NCBI RefSeq assembly: GCF_014648095.1
Contig: NZ_BMQL01000018.1
Span: 1 to 64,000, forward strand
Length of the DNA stretch: 64,000 bases
From: Deinococcus ruber
Lineage (GTDB): Bacteria > Deinococcota > Deinococci > Deinococcales > Deinococcaceae
Reading direction: 5' to 3'
Shown: piece after piece, positions 23,411 to 32,321 of the stretch
Numbering within the stretch: the stretch's first letter is position 1
Layout: each line of letters starts with the position of its first letter
Position numbers and translations under genes: made by a program
The notes under the pieces: generated by a model
What the model was told of the DNA's origin: nothing
Database searches by the model: none
What the model saw: the letters and a program-made list of their open reading frames with translations, nothing else

Positions 23411-23899
23411 TTAATGTGGGGGCTCAGGTGACAGCGGAACCGTGGTCACCAGCAGGCACGCAGTACGACCCAGCGGGCCAATCGCCACCAGAATCCCTCT
23501 GGGCAAATCGACCCAGATCTGCTCTGTGGGCCATTGCCGTACATCCTGGGCCAGGTCGTTTTCTGTTTGTCCGTCCTCGCCTGATCCTCCCAGCCGACTT
23601 CCAAGGCTCTGGGCCGCCCGTTCCAGCGCGTCCCCTCTGGCAGGCAGGTAATGTGCCGCATCCTGTAGTCCAATGGGCTGCTCGCTGTTCCCGCACACGG
23701 TTGACGCTTGCCACTGGTTGCCAGCATCGGACTCTACTCTGGTCAGATGAAACGGGGCAGCGTGAACGAAATACTGGTCGGCCATCTTGAGGCCCGAGGC
23801 CTGAAGCCTGGCGACCAGCCACCACCCTCCCCCACCCATCAGGAGTGCCAGAGCAAGGACGGCGAACCCAATCAGTCCCGCTGACAGTCTCCTGGCCAT
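23411..23899 (-). CDS. Membrane-anchored hypothetical protein
   Basis: A 162-residue protein with one N-terminal membrane helix (about residues 5-30: LSAGLIGFAVLALALLMGGG) and an extracytoplasmic domain of about 130 residues with two Cys; no family recognised. I use ATG 23899 because TAGACT stands exactly 7 nt upstream; a longer frame starts at 23992 but would leave almost no space for the divergent LuxR promoter. It is divergent from the STAND-LuxR regulator at 24016 and could be its target or sensor. Confidence 0.6.
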   Translation of the reverse strand: MARRLSAGLIGFAVLALALLMGGGGWWLVARLQASGLKMADQYFVHAAPFHLTRVESDAGNQWQASTVCGNSEQPIGLQDAAHYLPARGDALERAAQSLGSRLGGSGEDGQTENDLAQDVRQWPTEQIWVDLPRGILVAIGPLGRTACLLVTTVPLSPEPPH

Positions 23900-24015
23900 A
23901 CCCCACAGTCTAGGCACCTCAAAGCTCGTGAGTTGGTCCCTCCCAGCGTCCATGCTTTTCGCTGAGGAATCCTTTCTGAGGTATACAGGCATGCCAGAAG
24001 ATTTACACTCCTCGC

Positions 24016-26622
24016 ATGACGCTGCTTGAGCGTGCCCGGCCTCTGCAAGAACTCAACGATCTGCTGGCGGAAGCTGTCTCCAGGCACGGCCAGTTCGTTT
24101 TTCTCGGTGCAGAGGCTGGTGGCGGCAAAACCACCCTCATTCAGCAGTTCTGCCACACGGCGGCCTCAACGGTCCGGGTGGTCACGGGGGCGTGCGACCC
24201 GCTCTCCACGCCGCGTCCCCTGGGGCCACTGCTGGATATGGCCGGTGCCCTCGGGAAGCCGGATCCCTGGCAGTCCTTCCCTTTCCCTTCTCGCGATGGC
24301 CTGTTTCAGATGCTGCTGGCGAACCTCGCCGCGCATGAGCGCCCCACCCTGATGATCATCGAGGACGTGCACTGGGCCGATGAAGCGACTCTTGACCTGC
24401 TGCGCTTCCTGGGGCGGCGGATCGGGCCAACCCGTGTGCTGCTCTTGGTCACCTACCGGCACGAGGAGGTCGGAACGAAGCATCCGCTGCGGACGGTACT
24501 CGGCGACCTGGCGACCTCTGGCGTGATCCGCCGCATGACGCTGACTCCACTCTCGGTGCAGGCGGTGGCTCAGCTGGCCGGCAGCAGCCGTCTGGACGCC
24601 GCCCGCCTCCACCAGCAGACCGGCGGCAATCCCTTCTTCGTCACCGAGATTCTTTCGGCGGGCGGGGAGGGGGAGGCGATTCCTATGACGGTGCGCGACG
24701 CGGTGCTGGCACGGGTTGCCCGTCTGTCTCCGGCGGGCCGCGCCGTGCTCGAAGCCGCCTCGGTCATCGGTGTCTACGCGGAGGTCTGGCTGCTGACCCT
24801 GCTGACAGGCGCTGAAGTTCAGGCGGTGGAGGAGTGTCTGGACGGTGGCATGCTGCTGGCTCAGGGAACGGGCGTGGCCTTCCGGCACGAGCTGGCACGC
24901 CAGGCGGTGCTGGATTCGGTGTCACCACACCGCCAGCAGCACTTCCACACGCGCCTGCTCGCTGCCCTGACAACCTCATCCGAGCAGGATGTGGCGCGGC
25001 TGGCGCACCATGCTGAGGGCGCGAACGACGCGCAGGCCGTCCTAGACCATGCCCCCAAGGCTGCCAGGCGGGCCGCCGGACTGCATGCCCACCGTGAGGC
25101 CGCCGCCCAGTACGCCAGGGCGCTGCGGTTCTCCGGGAACGCCCCGATGCTCATGCTGACCTCTCTTCTGGAGGCTTTTTCCGTCGAGTGTGCCCTGATC
25201 GACCGGTTGCAGGACGCGGTTCAGGCCAGACACACGGCTGTGAGGCTGTGGCGAGCGGCGGGCAATCAGCTCAAGGTGGGCGAAAACCTCAGCTCCCTGG
25301 CAGGCCTTCATCTGAACGCGGGGCAGAATGCGGAGGGTGAGGCAGCGAGTCTCGCGGCGCTCGACGTGCTGTCAGACCTTCCGGAGGGAGTCGAGCATGC
25401 ACGGGCGTACCAGATGCAGGCCCATATTCGCATGCTGAACCGCGACCACGACCAGGCGCTGGAGTGGGGAGCACGGGCGCTGAAACTGGCGGAAGGTGTC
25501 GCAGACCTGCCCATCACCATCGGAGCGTACAACACGCTCGGCACGTCCCTCATCCTGTCGGGCGATCCCGAACAGGGCGGAACGCTGCTTAAGCGGAGCC
25601 TGACACTGGCCCGCACCGCAGGACTGGACAGCCGGGTCGCTTCGGCCTACAGCAATCTCGGAAGTGGGTACGGTGAGATCTACCGGTTCGCGCAGGCGGA
25701 CGCTGCCCTTGCCGAGGGCATTGCCTTCTGCCGTGACCGCGACCTCGATGCGGGCCGCCTGTACATGGAGGCCTGGCAGGCCCTGACGCACGGGTATCAG
25801 GGTCGCTGGCCGGACGCCACCGCCGTCGCCGCCTCGGTGCTGCAACATCCCACAGCCGCGACGATCAGCCGCATCATGGCGCTGCTGGCGCTGGGCCGCG
25901 TCCGGACACGCCGGGGAGACCCCGAGGTCTGGAACGTTCTGGACGAAGCCCTGGAACTGGCACGGCGCACGGCGACGCTCCAGCGTCTCGCGCCCGTTTA
26001 TGCCGCCCGCGCTGAGGCTGCGTGGCTGACCGGCCAGCTCCAGCGGACCGCGCTGGAGGCGGGCGCACCGTATGAGCTGGCTCTTCAGCATCGGCACCCG
26101 TGGTTCGTGGGCGAACTGGCGTACTGGCAGTGGAAAGCGGGAAGCGAGATCGACGTTCCTTCCTGGGCCGCCCAGCCGTACGTGCTGCAACAACGCGGTG
26201 CGTGGGCGCAAGCAGCCGAGGCGTGGTACGCCCTTCATTGTCCGTATGAAGCGGCTAGGGCCCTGTCAGAAAGTACCGATGAAGCGGCGCTGAAAGAAGC
26301 CCTGGACACCTTTCAGCGCCTGGGCGCACAGCCGATGGTTCAGTGGGTCCAGCGGCGGCTGCGCGATCTCGGCGTCCGGGGCATTCCCCGAGGCCCACGG
26401 CCTGCAACGAGAACGAATCCTCTGGGACTGACCCCCCGAGAACTTGAAGTGCTTAGCCTGCTCGCCACAGGACACAGTGACAAGCAGATTGCCCGTCACC
26501 TGACGCTTTCGTCGAAAACAGTCGGGCACCATGTCTCGGCCATTCTCGGCAAACTCGGTACGAAGAGCCGTGCTGAAGCTGCCGCAGAGGCGCTCAGACG
26601 AAAGATGATCGAGCTGAAGTAG
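24016..26622 (+). CDS. LuxR-family STAND transcriptional regulator
   Basis: An 868-residue protein: N-terminal AAA/STAND ATPase with Walker A GAEAGGGKTT (31-40) and Walker B TLMIIEDVHWAD (about 112-123), a central TPR-like helical region (about 300-780), and a C-terminal LuxR helix-turn-helix (about 797-868; LTPRELEVLSLLATGHSDKQ and the recognition helix SSKTVGHHVSAILGKL). Members of this LAL-type class act as ATP-dependent activators responding to small ligands. TACACT lies 6 nt before ATG 24016, so the message may be leaderless. The next gene (DUF4242, 174 bp downstream) is on the same strand and may be its target. Confidence 0.92.
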   Translation: MTLLERARPLQELNDLLAEAVSRHGQFVFLGAEAGGGKTTLIQQFCHTAASTVRVVTGACDPLSTPRPLGPLLDMAGALGKPDPWQSFPFPSRDGLFQMLLANLAAHERPTLMIIEDVHWADEATLDLLRFLGRRIGPTRVLLLVTYRHEEVGTKHPLRTVLGDLATSGVIRRMTLTPLSVQAVAQLAGSSRLDAARLHQQTGGNPFFVTEILSAGGEGEAIPMTVRDAVLARVARLSPAGRAVLEAASVIGVYAEVWLLTLLTGAEVQAVEECLDGGMLLAQGTGVAFRHELARQAVLDSVSPHRQQHFHTRLLAALTTSSEQDVARLAHHAEGANDAQAVLDHAPKAARRAAGLHAHREAAAQYARALRFSGNAPMLMLTSLLEAFSVECALIDRLQDAVQARHTAVRLWRAAGNQLKVGENLSSLAGLHLNAGQNAEGEAASLAALDVLSDLPEGVEHARAYQMQAHIRMLNRDHDQALEWGARALKLAEGVADLPITIGAYNTLGTSLILSGDPEQGGTLLKRSLTLARTAGLDSRVASAYSNLGSGYGEIYRFAQADAALAEGIAFCRDRDLDAGRLYMEAWQALTHGYQGRWPDATAVAASVLQHPTAATISRIMALLALGRVRTRRGDPEVWNVLDEALELARRTATLQRLAPVYAARAEAAWLTGQLQRTALEAGAPYELALQHRHPWFVGELAYWQWKAGSEIDVPSWAAQPYVLQQRGAWAQAAEAWYALHCPYEAARALSESTDEAALKEALDTFQRLGAQPMVQWVQRRLRDLGVRGIPRGPRPATRTNPLGLTPRELEVLSLLATGHSDKQIARHLTLSSKTVGHHVSAILGKLGTKSRAEAAAEALRRKMIELK

Positions 26623-26795
26623 GGAACCTTCCCCGCTGAAGTAGGGAAAGTGCCCGATGCCGCACCTGCCCTGCGGAGCGCATCCTGAGTGCATCCGGGC
26701 CGGACGCTTCCGCTGTACACAGCATGCGCTTCCACAGGACACGGCTCCTGTGGGGAACTGCCTGCCCGCCCCTCATTCACACTTTGGAGGTTCAG

Positions 26796-27068
26796 ATGCC
26801 CCGTTACCTGATCGAGCGTACCTTTCCGGACGGCCTTGCGATTCCTATGAACGCCGAGGGGGCCGCTACCTGCCAAACGGTCGTCGGGAAGAATATGGAC
26901 GTAGGGGTGACGTGGGTGCATTCCTACGTGACCGAGGATCACAAGAAGACCTTCTGCGTCTACGACGGCCCCAGCCCCGAGGCGATCCGGCAGGCGGCCG
27001 AGCGGAACGGATTGCCGGTTGACCGCATCAGCCTCGTGAGTGTGCTCGACCCGTATTTCTACCGGTAA
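26796..27068 (+). CDS. DUF4242 / SCO4226-like nickel-binding family protein
   Basis: A 90-residue ferredoxin-like fold protein with the family pattern MPRYLIERTFPDG, VTWVHSYVTEDHKKTFCVYD and PSPEAIRQAAERNGLPVDRI. Characterised relatives bind nickel through His/Cys; His and Cys candidates are present in the central segment. TTGGAGG precedes ATG 26796 by 7 nt. It lies behind the LuxR regulator with a 173-bp gap. Function in the host is unknown. Confidence 0.85.
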   Translation: MPRYLIERTFPDGLAIPMNAEGAATCQTVVGKNMDVGVTWVHSYVTEDHKKTFCVYDGPSPEAIRQAAERNGLPVDRISLVSVLDPYFYR

Positions 27069-27600
27069 GGCGAGCGTGGGGTGTGGAGGCTCTGACTTCA
27101 GGCGGTCTGGAGAACGACCTTACGGCAGAAAGATGCCCAGGCCAGGCCACCTTCACGGTGAACGTCGTCATTGCGCTGCCCAGCCGCGCCCTTGGTGCTC
27201 TTCCTCCATCAGACGCGAAACGTCACACGGTCAGCTCCTCGGAAACGTCCCTCAGGCGGCGGGCATCCTGTTCGTCGTGCGAGCGGGCATTCGAGGAAAC
27301 GCACTCCGGAGTGCCACCAAGCTCCAACAGGCCAGAGGGTCCGTAGTCCCCGCCCTCCACCGCTTCTGGTGCGGTGGCCGCATACAGGGTGGGCAGTGCG
27401 CCCGGCGAAGAAGGAACACGAGGGGCAGACAAAACGGGCGGCCCTCCGGGCGCTCAACTTGGCTCGGGAGCTGTTCCGGACGTTGCCGGCCAGCCATGGT
27501 GGCGGCCTCCTCCCAGCCCCCTCTGAGGATCTTTTCCTGAGCTGACTTGACATACCAGGTTCGGGTACTGAGGTCCCAGCAACTGCTGATTGACTCAAAG
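27069..27600. other. Intergenic region, no recognised gene
   Basis: Open frames exist on both strands but none shows a domain, RBS or consistent coding bias. Since a plus-strand terminator follows at 27601, a gene remnant ending near 27565 is possible. Confidence 0.4.
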
Positions 27601-27637
27601 AACGCCGATGACCTTGCGTCTCGGCGTTTTTCTTTTG
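27601..27637 (+). terminator. Terminator of the shared family
   Basis: AACGCCGA / TCGGCGTT stem followed by TTTCTTTT. It has the same loop design as the terminators after ssb and after the GreA-like gene, with compensating stem changes (CTCCGA/TCGGAG versus CGCCGA/TCGGCG). Confidence 0.8.
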
Positions 27638-27699
27638 CTACACTCCTTGCAGCGTTCCCCGCGGCATTTGCCGACAGCGGCCTGAAAACCGCACCCCTG

Positions 27700-27776
27700 T
27701 TGCGACAACCCCACCAGCCCCTGTGCGGGCATCGCCTCCACGAGAGGCGGGTGGGGTTGTCCCGTTGTTCGTTCCG
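27700..27776 (+). ncRNA. Structured RNA element, copy 2
   Basis: Outer stem GACAACCCCACC / GGTGGGGTTGTC, conserved loop CCTGTGCGGGCA and inner hairpin GCCTC cacga GAGGC, homologous to the element at 20817. It is located about 85 bp before the RBS of the gene at 27860. Confidence 0.5.
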
Positions 27777-27859
27777 GAGAGGTCGGTGTGTTGCTGACCC
27801 CTCCGGGGCCACACACTGACCTCTTCTCATTCCTGCTTGCGGGCATCAAGGAGAAGAGG

Positions 27860-28411
27860 ATGTTTTCAATCACCCAGTCCACGACCGTGACCGTTGTTGC
27901 TCTCTGGATTTCCATTGGCGTCGGCCTGCTGTTCGGCCTGAGCCCACAGATCATCGTCGGGCTGGTCCTCCTCAGCTTCGTGCTGGTGATGGCGGCCTCA
28001 CATGTGACGTTCAAGCGGCACAGCCGCCGTCAGGATGCCCTCCTTGCGGGAATTTCCTCCACCGTGTCGGAGACGGGCGTGCGGCAGGCAGTCCTGTCGC
28101 TGGACGTGGCAGGCCTGTCCCCGCTGGTCCTCGACCAGGACGCGCTGCTCACCGCGATTGTGCGCGCTGAATCGGTGCAGTATCAGGCGTGGCGCTTCAC
28201 CTTCCAGCGGCTTCTGCCGGTGAATGGTGGCGCGATTCGTCTGGCGATGCTCACCAACGGCGACACCACGGTGCTGAACTTCCGCGCGAAGGAAGGCCCC
28301 GGGTACCGCATCCTCCTCCCCACCGAAGACCTCGAGGTCATCCGCCGTCTTCTCACCGCCCGTCGTCACCCTGCGCCCGTCACCGGCGTCCAGGCGGGCC
28401 TCACCACCTGA
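27860..28411 (+). CDS. Hypothetical membrane protein
   Basis: A 183-residue protein with two close membrane helices (about residues 9-28 and 32-50, VVALWISIGVGLLFG and IIVGLVLLSFVLVMAA) and a cytoplasmic domain of about 130 residues without a known family. AAGGAGA precedes ATG 27860 by 5 nt; the longer frame starting at 27788 lacks an RBS. It is the first gene of a run of three plus-strand genes, each preceded by a GC-rich hairpin. The leader contains structured element copy 2, so it may be co-regulated with ssb. Confidence 0.7.
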   Translation: MFSITQSTTVTVVALWISIGVGLLFGLSPQIIVGLVLLSFVLVMAASHVTFKRHSRRQDALLAGISSTVSETGVRQAVLSLDVAGLSPLVLDQDALLTAIVRAESVQYQAWRFTFQRLLPVNGGAIRLAMLTNGDTTVLNFRAKEGPGYRILLPTEDLEVIRRLLTARRHPAPVTGVQAGLTT

Positions 28412-28450
28412 TCTCACCTTATTTCGTTGATCGTTCGTCCGTTTCTCTCT

Positions 28451-28510
28451 GGCCCCGGCATGCTTCGTGCCGGGTGTCCTTGCGGACGCACGACACGCAC
28501 CACCGGGGCC
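28451..28510 (+). promoter_or_regulatory. Leader hairpin before the 676-residue gene
   Basis: GGCCCCGG (28451-28458) and CCGGGGCC (28503-28510) form an outer stem around a smaller hairpin (GGCATGCTTCGTGCC-type). The CCGGGGCCACCC 3' edge also occurs in the ssb leader. It is followed by a T-run and the RBS. Confidence 0.4.
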
Positions 28511-28533
28511 ACCCCTTTTTCAGGAGTGTGGCC

Positions 28534-30564
28534 ATGTCTCAGCACAAACTCGAACTGTGGATGTACAAGCATCACGCCCTGCTGGAAGCCGCGAGTGTCG
28601 CAGTCACGCCCGACGATCTCTACCAGGAACTCATCACCCAGGTACAGCGCGATTACCTGCGCCTCACCGACGTGGAGACCCTGGCGATGTTCGATCTGGC
28701 CTGCACTGGCACCGCCGAACAGCAGCGCCTTGCCCACGACGCCCTGATTCGCAACGCCCTGCCGCATGTGCTGGAAGCGGCGGTGGATGCCAGCCCACGC
28801 TTTGGTGGGGTGCTGGAGGCGTATGACGGGGCGCTTCATCTGGTCAACCGGATGCTCCCTCGCCAGACCGAAACCAGAGGTGGTCAGCTGCGGCAGACCG
28901 GCTGGAATCCCCTGCGGAACGGGCTGCGCTGGCAGAGCTGGGTGCTGTACAAGTTGCCGACCGAACTGCCGATGGCCGCTCAGCGGCTGGTGGATGAACC
29001 GCGTGCGTCTGGCGCCGCGGCTGCCATCGCCGCCGGGCGTCACCGTCTGCTGTTCACGCTGGGCAACGACGCTGCGCTCCATCTGGACAGCTGGCCCGCC
29101 TGGGTCGGCCCGTCTCCCTTCAAGCGCCGCTGGACGGCTTTGCTGCCGAAAGGCCGCAAGAACATCCTGGTCAAGCGCGAGAAGGGCAAGCAGCGCTTCA
29201 CGCAGACGCGGATCGCCCAGTGTGGTGCGCCGTTCTTCCGAGGGCAGCGCCTCTCCCCTGACGTTCAGACGCTGGAGTTCGCTTCCAGTCGTCTGCCGCT
29301 GAGTGCCGACTGGGTCGCGCGGGCGGTGCGTGCGAATGCACGTACTCTGCTGTCCCGCCCGAACCTAAGTGAACGGACCCAGCGGGACGCGCAGCACCTC
29401 GCCACCGTGACCGAGGAATGGGTCAACCGCAACGCCAAAGCGCATCGTCTCGATGCGCCGGTCCACGACGGGGAAGATGCCCGCTTGGCGGACATCATCA
29501 CCAACCCCGAACCGCAGGACACCCGTTTTGAAGCACCCCTGCATCCGATCGACAAGGGACGGGCGCTCGCGGCCTACCGGCGCTACGGCCCGGTGCACGG
29601 CGAAGCCCTCACCCTGCTGCCGGTCCGGGAACTCCTTCCGATTCACCGCAAGCGCCAGCAGGAACGGCGTGTGCGGCAGGCCTTCGAGGCCTTCCTGACA
29701 CGCGCTGGCCTGCCGATCCTTGGGCATCAGGTCATCGCGGCTGGCCGCGCCGCGCTCATGCTGTGTGGCATTTCGCTGGACGCGCCCATGGCGGAGATTC
29801 ATCTCGGCCTGCGTGGTCTGCAGGATGCCCTGCGTGGTCGCCGCAGTACCGTCCCGAGTATCCTGGGGACACAGCTTGCTTCTGCCTTGCACGGTACGCC
29901 GCTCGCGCCCGTGTGCGCGGATGATGTTCAGCACGCGCAGGCGCTCAAGGCGCAGTTCCCTACCCTCCCGCTGCGCTTTCCATTGGCGGTCGCGGTGGGC
30001 TTCGGGCGCAAGCTTGATCGTCAGGGCAAAGCCGACCAGGTGTTTGTCGCAGCCTGCCGCAAGGCGGGGGTGCGCATCCGCGTGGCGGAGGACGCCCTGA
30101 ATCGTCTGCATGATGTGCCGCTCACGTCTCGTAAGGGGGAGCGTGTGCGGGTGCAGGCGGCGAAAGGCTACGTTCGGCCGCTGCAGTTGGCGCTCGAAGC
30201 GGAAGCCCTGCGGATCGGTCAGCAGGCCGATCATGCCCGTCCCTATGTGCAGGTCGTCGCGCAGGAACTCGCCGAGCAGGACCGCCTCACCGCTGCTGCT
30301 CTGGACGGCGATCACTGGATGGACGCGCTCGACCAGCTGAACGCGGCCCGCACCCGCGCCGCGCACGCCGAGCGCATCAGTGACACGCTCAACGCCAGTG
30401 CGGAGGCGCTGGAAACGAGCTGTGCGGATCTCAAGCTCGCACCCGCGCTGCTGGCGCTGCTGGACGCGGACGACGCACTCAGCGACCTGCACGCCCTGCA
30501 GAATCCGGACGCCTGGTGGGCCGACGCCTACTGGACGCTCCCACAGCTCACGCTCTTTGCGTAA
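28534..30564 (+). CDS. Large hypothetical protein
   Basis: A 676-residue soluble protein of mainly helical character; I recognise no family, no P-loop, no nuclease signature and no membrane helix. Basic segments (for example KGRKNILVKREKGKQRF near residue 207 and IHRKRQQERRVRQAFEAF near 370) suggest nucleic-acid binding. CAGGAG lies 7 nt before ATG 28534. It is flanked by co-directional genes and placed between the ssb operon and the T4SS, so a role in plasmid DNA processing or transfer is plausible but unproven. Codon use is normal for the plasmid. Confidence 0.75.
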   Translation: MSQHKLELWMYKHHALLEAASVAVTPDDLYQELITQVQRDYLRLTDVETLAMFDLACTGTAEQQRLAHDALIRNALPHVLEAAVDASPRFGGVLEAYDGALHLVNRMLPRQTETRGGQLRQTGWNPLRNGLRWQSWVLYKLPTELPMAAQRLVDEPRASGAAAAIAAGRHRLLFTLGNDAALHLDSWPAWVGPSPFKRRWTALLPKGRKNILVKREKGKQRFTQTRIAQCGAPFFRGQRLSPDVQTLEFASSRLPLSADWVARAVRANARTLLSRPNLSERTQRDAQHLATVTEEWVNRNAKAHRLDAPVHDGEDARLADIITNPEPQDTRFEAPLHPIDKGRALAAYRRYGPVHGEALTLLPVRELLPIHRKRQQERRVRQAFEAFLTRAGLPILGHQVIAAGRAALMLCGISLDAPMAEIHLGLRGLQDALRGRRSTVPSILGTQLASALHGTPLAPVCADDVQHAQALKAQFPTLPLRFPLAVAVGFGRKLDRQGKADQVFVAACRKAGVRIRVAEDALNRLHDVPLTSRKGERVRVQAAKGYVRPLQLALEAEALRIGQQADHARPYVQVVAQELAEQDRLTAAALDGDHWMDALDQLNAARTRAAHAERISDTLNASAEALETSCADLKLAPALLALLDADDALSDLHALQNPDAWWADAYWTLPQLTLFA

Positions 30565-30586
30565 GCGCATCACTACACCCTCTCTG

Positions 30587-30616
30587 GCAGTGGGTGTGGC
30601 GACCGCCACCCACTGC
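30587..30616 (+). promoter_or_regulatory. Intergenic hairpin before the GreA-like gene
   Basis: GCAGTGGGTG and CCACCCACTGC form a stem of about 10 bp just before CAGGAG. It has no T-run, so an RNA-stability or translational role is more likely than termination. Confidence 0.45.
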
Positions 30617-30635
30617 TCCCTTTCAGGAGCGTTCT

Positions 30636-32144
30636 ATGTCCCACGCACACACCACCGATGCCGCCGTTCCGTCTCGCCCGCTCGCCGTGCAGCAGGACCG
30701 CGTGCATCTGAGCATCCTGGCGAGTCGTCGTCCCCCCCGGCGACACCTCGCCCGCTGGCTGCACGAACAGCTCGACCTCGATCAGCCAGACTTCCTGGCC
30801 ACTTGCATTCACAAGCAGCTCACCACCGCTGCCCAGCGCAAGGCCAACCCCAAGACGTCGGTTCCTTCTCCCCTCGCGGGCGTGGTGATCGGCAAAGCCG
30901 CACACCCGGCGTTGTACGCCGCGTTCTTTCACCTCGTGAAAGCGGGCGTGATGACCGAACATCAGTGCACGGCGTTGCAGCACGGGATGCCTTTTGCGGG
31001 TGTGAGTGACGAGCGTGTGCAGGTGAAGGCACGTGATTTCATCGATCCACTGGTGTTGTATACCCGCGAAGGTGCCGATGTCGATCTGGGAGCGGAAGGT
31101 GCGCTCTCTCGGCTGATCAGCCTGCGGTCCACGCACTCGCGTCTGTTGGATGGTGAGCAGGTGCAGTCCCGAGGCGAGCGGCTTGCAGAGAAAGAGAAGA
31201 CCTTCGCTCACGCGGACGTCGAAGTGATCAACGAAAACCTGCGCGGCGACGTGCAGGAACAGGAAGGTCTGGTACTCCCGCGCGGAACTGATCTCCGGCA
31301 GATCCAGGCAGTTGCTGACCTCATCCAGAACGACAAGCTGCGTGGCCGAGTCCTTGCGGCACTGGACCGCCTGGACGAGGTGGGCGATCAGGAACGCACG
31401 TATCTGTTCTCCAGCGGAGAACCAGCCTTCAAGACCCGCACGATGCCCCTGGCCGCCAAGTGGCAGCCGTACACCAAGACCCAGGAACGCGACGACTGGA
31501 ACGAAGCGGTGCCAGTTCGGCCCGCTCGCCCTCGACGTTCACCGGTCCGCTCTTCCAAACGCGTGGTGTCTCAGCGCACGTATGATCAGCTCCAGCAGCA
31601 GCTTGCGGCCCTCAAGGTTCGCCAGGAGCAGCTGATTCACGATATGGCCGTGGCCTTGGGCGACGGCGACCTGTCGGAATCCAGCTTCTATGACGAAACC
31701 AGAACCGCACTGATGGACGTGCAGCATGCGCTCAGCACGCTGGAAGCGCAGCTGCTGGACGTGGAAGCGGGCGATGTGCAGGACAGCAACATCGGCCGCA
31801 CCTTCTCCCTCACCATCGCGGGCCAGACACGGACCGTGCTGCTGACGGATGGACAGCCCAAGATCGGCGAAGTCAGTACTGTCAGTCCGCTCGGTCAGCA
31901 GCTCCTCACCGCGCAGCCCGGCGAACAGCTCACCATCACCACCCCTGTCGTGACCACCGTCCCTGGCATCCGCCTGGAGCTGGAGGTGGTCGGCACGATT
32001 CACAAGCGGCTCGACCGCCCAGCCGGTGTCCGAGCGCCTCTGCTGCTCGACACCCTCACGCAGTACAAAGCCACCCGTGTTCCTGTTCGTCAGGAACATC
32101 ACTCCTCCAAACAGATTCCTGTGCAGGTTCTTTCGATCTCCTGA
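30636..32144 (+). CDS. Hypothetical protein with a C-terminal GreA/GreB-like domain
   Basis: 502 residues. The first about 310 are an unknown, mostly helical domain. Residues about 318-485 read like a transcript-cleavage factor: a coiled coil with GDGDLSESSFYDETR, the counterpart of GDLSENAEY in GreA whose acidic tip enters the RNA polymerase secondary channel, followed by a beta domain containing EVSTVSPLGQQLL, the counterpart of the ISVTSPIARALIG motif. Fusion to a large N-terminal domain is not the standard Gre layout. It may adjust host polymerase for plasmid genes. CAGGAG precedes ATG 30636; a family terminator follows. Confidence 0.7.
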   Translation: MSHAHTTDAAVPSRPLAVQQDRVHLSILASRRPPRRHLARWLHEQLDLDQPDFLATCIHKQLTTAAQRKANPKTSVPSPLAGVVIGKAAHPALYAAFFHLVKAGVMTEHQCTALQHGMPFAGVSDERVQVKARDFIDPLVLYTREGADVDLGAEGALSRLISLRSTHSRLLDGEQVQSRGERLAEKEKTFAHADVEVINENLRGDVQEQEGLVLPRGTDLRQIQAVADLIQNDKLRGRVLAALDRLDEVGDQERTYLFSSGEPAFKTRTMPLAAKWQPYTKTQERDDWNEAVPVRPARPRRSPVRSSKRVVSQRTYDQLQQQLAALKVRQEQLIHDMAVALGDGDLSESSFYDETRTALMDVQHALSTLEAQLLDVEAGDVQDSNIGRTFSLTIAGQTRTVLLTDGQPKIGEVSTVSPLGQQLLTAQPGEQLTITTPVVTTVPGIRLELEVVGTIHKRLDRPAGVRAPLLLDTLTQYKATRVPVRQEHHSSKQIPVQVLSIS

Positions 32145-32223
32145 ATTCGTTGTTGCCGCTAGGTGCCCGCATCGAGTGACCTGTGTGTCCTCTGCGTGTT
32201 CCTGGACAGCCTCCCCGGCTGAA

Positions 32224-32264
32224 GAAGCTCCGATTGACTTTACTGTCTCGGAGCTTTCCTTTTG
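32224..32264 (+). terminator. Terminator after the GreA-like gene
   Basis: AAGCTCCGA / TCGGAGCTT stem with a loop similar to the ssb terminator, followed by TTTCCTTTT. It is part of a longer repeated block (32145-32268) matching 21960-22078. Confidence 0.85.
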
Positions 32265-32291
32265 CCGCTGGCGTGGGGCAGCTGAAGGGCG

Positions 32292-32321
32292 TCACCTTGA
32301 TGCAGGGGAAGCTGAAGACAT
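32292..32321 (+). promoter_or_regulatory. TCACCTTGAT leader motif
   Basis: GCGTCACCTTGATGCA followed by GGGGAAGCTGAAG; begins 30 nt before ATG 32322. Confidence 0.65.

Noticed and set aside
27040..27598. Several overlapping frames in both directions
   Set aside because: No domain, start signal or consistent codon bias in any of them.
29365..30609. Minus-strand frame of 414 codons
   Set aside because: Shadow of the 676-residue gene, which has an RBS and balanced composition.
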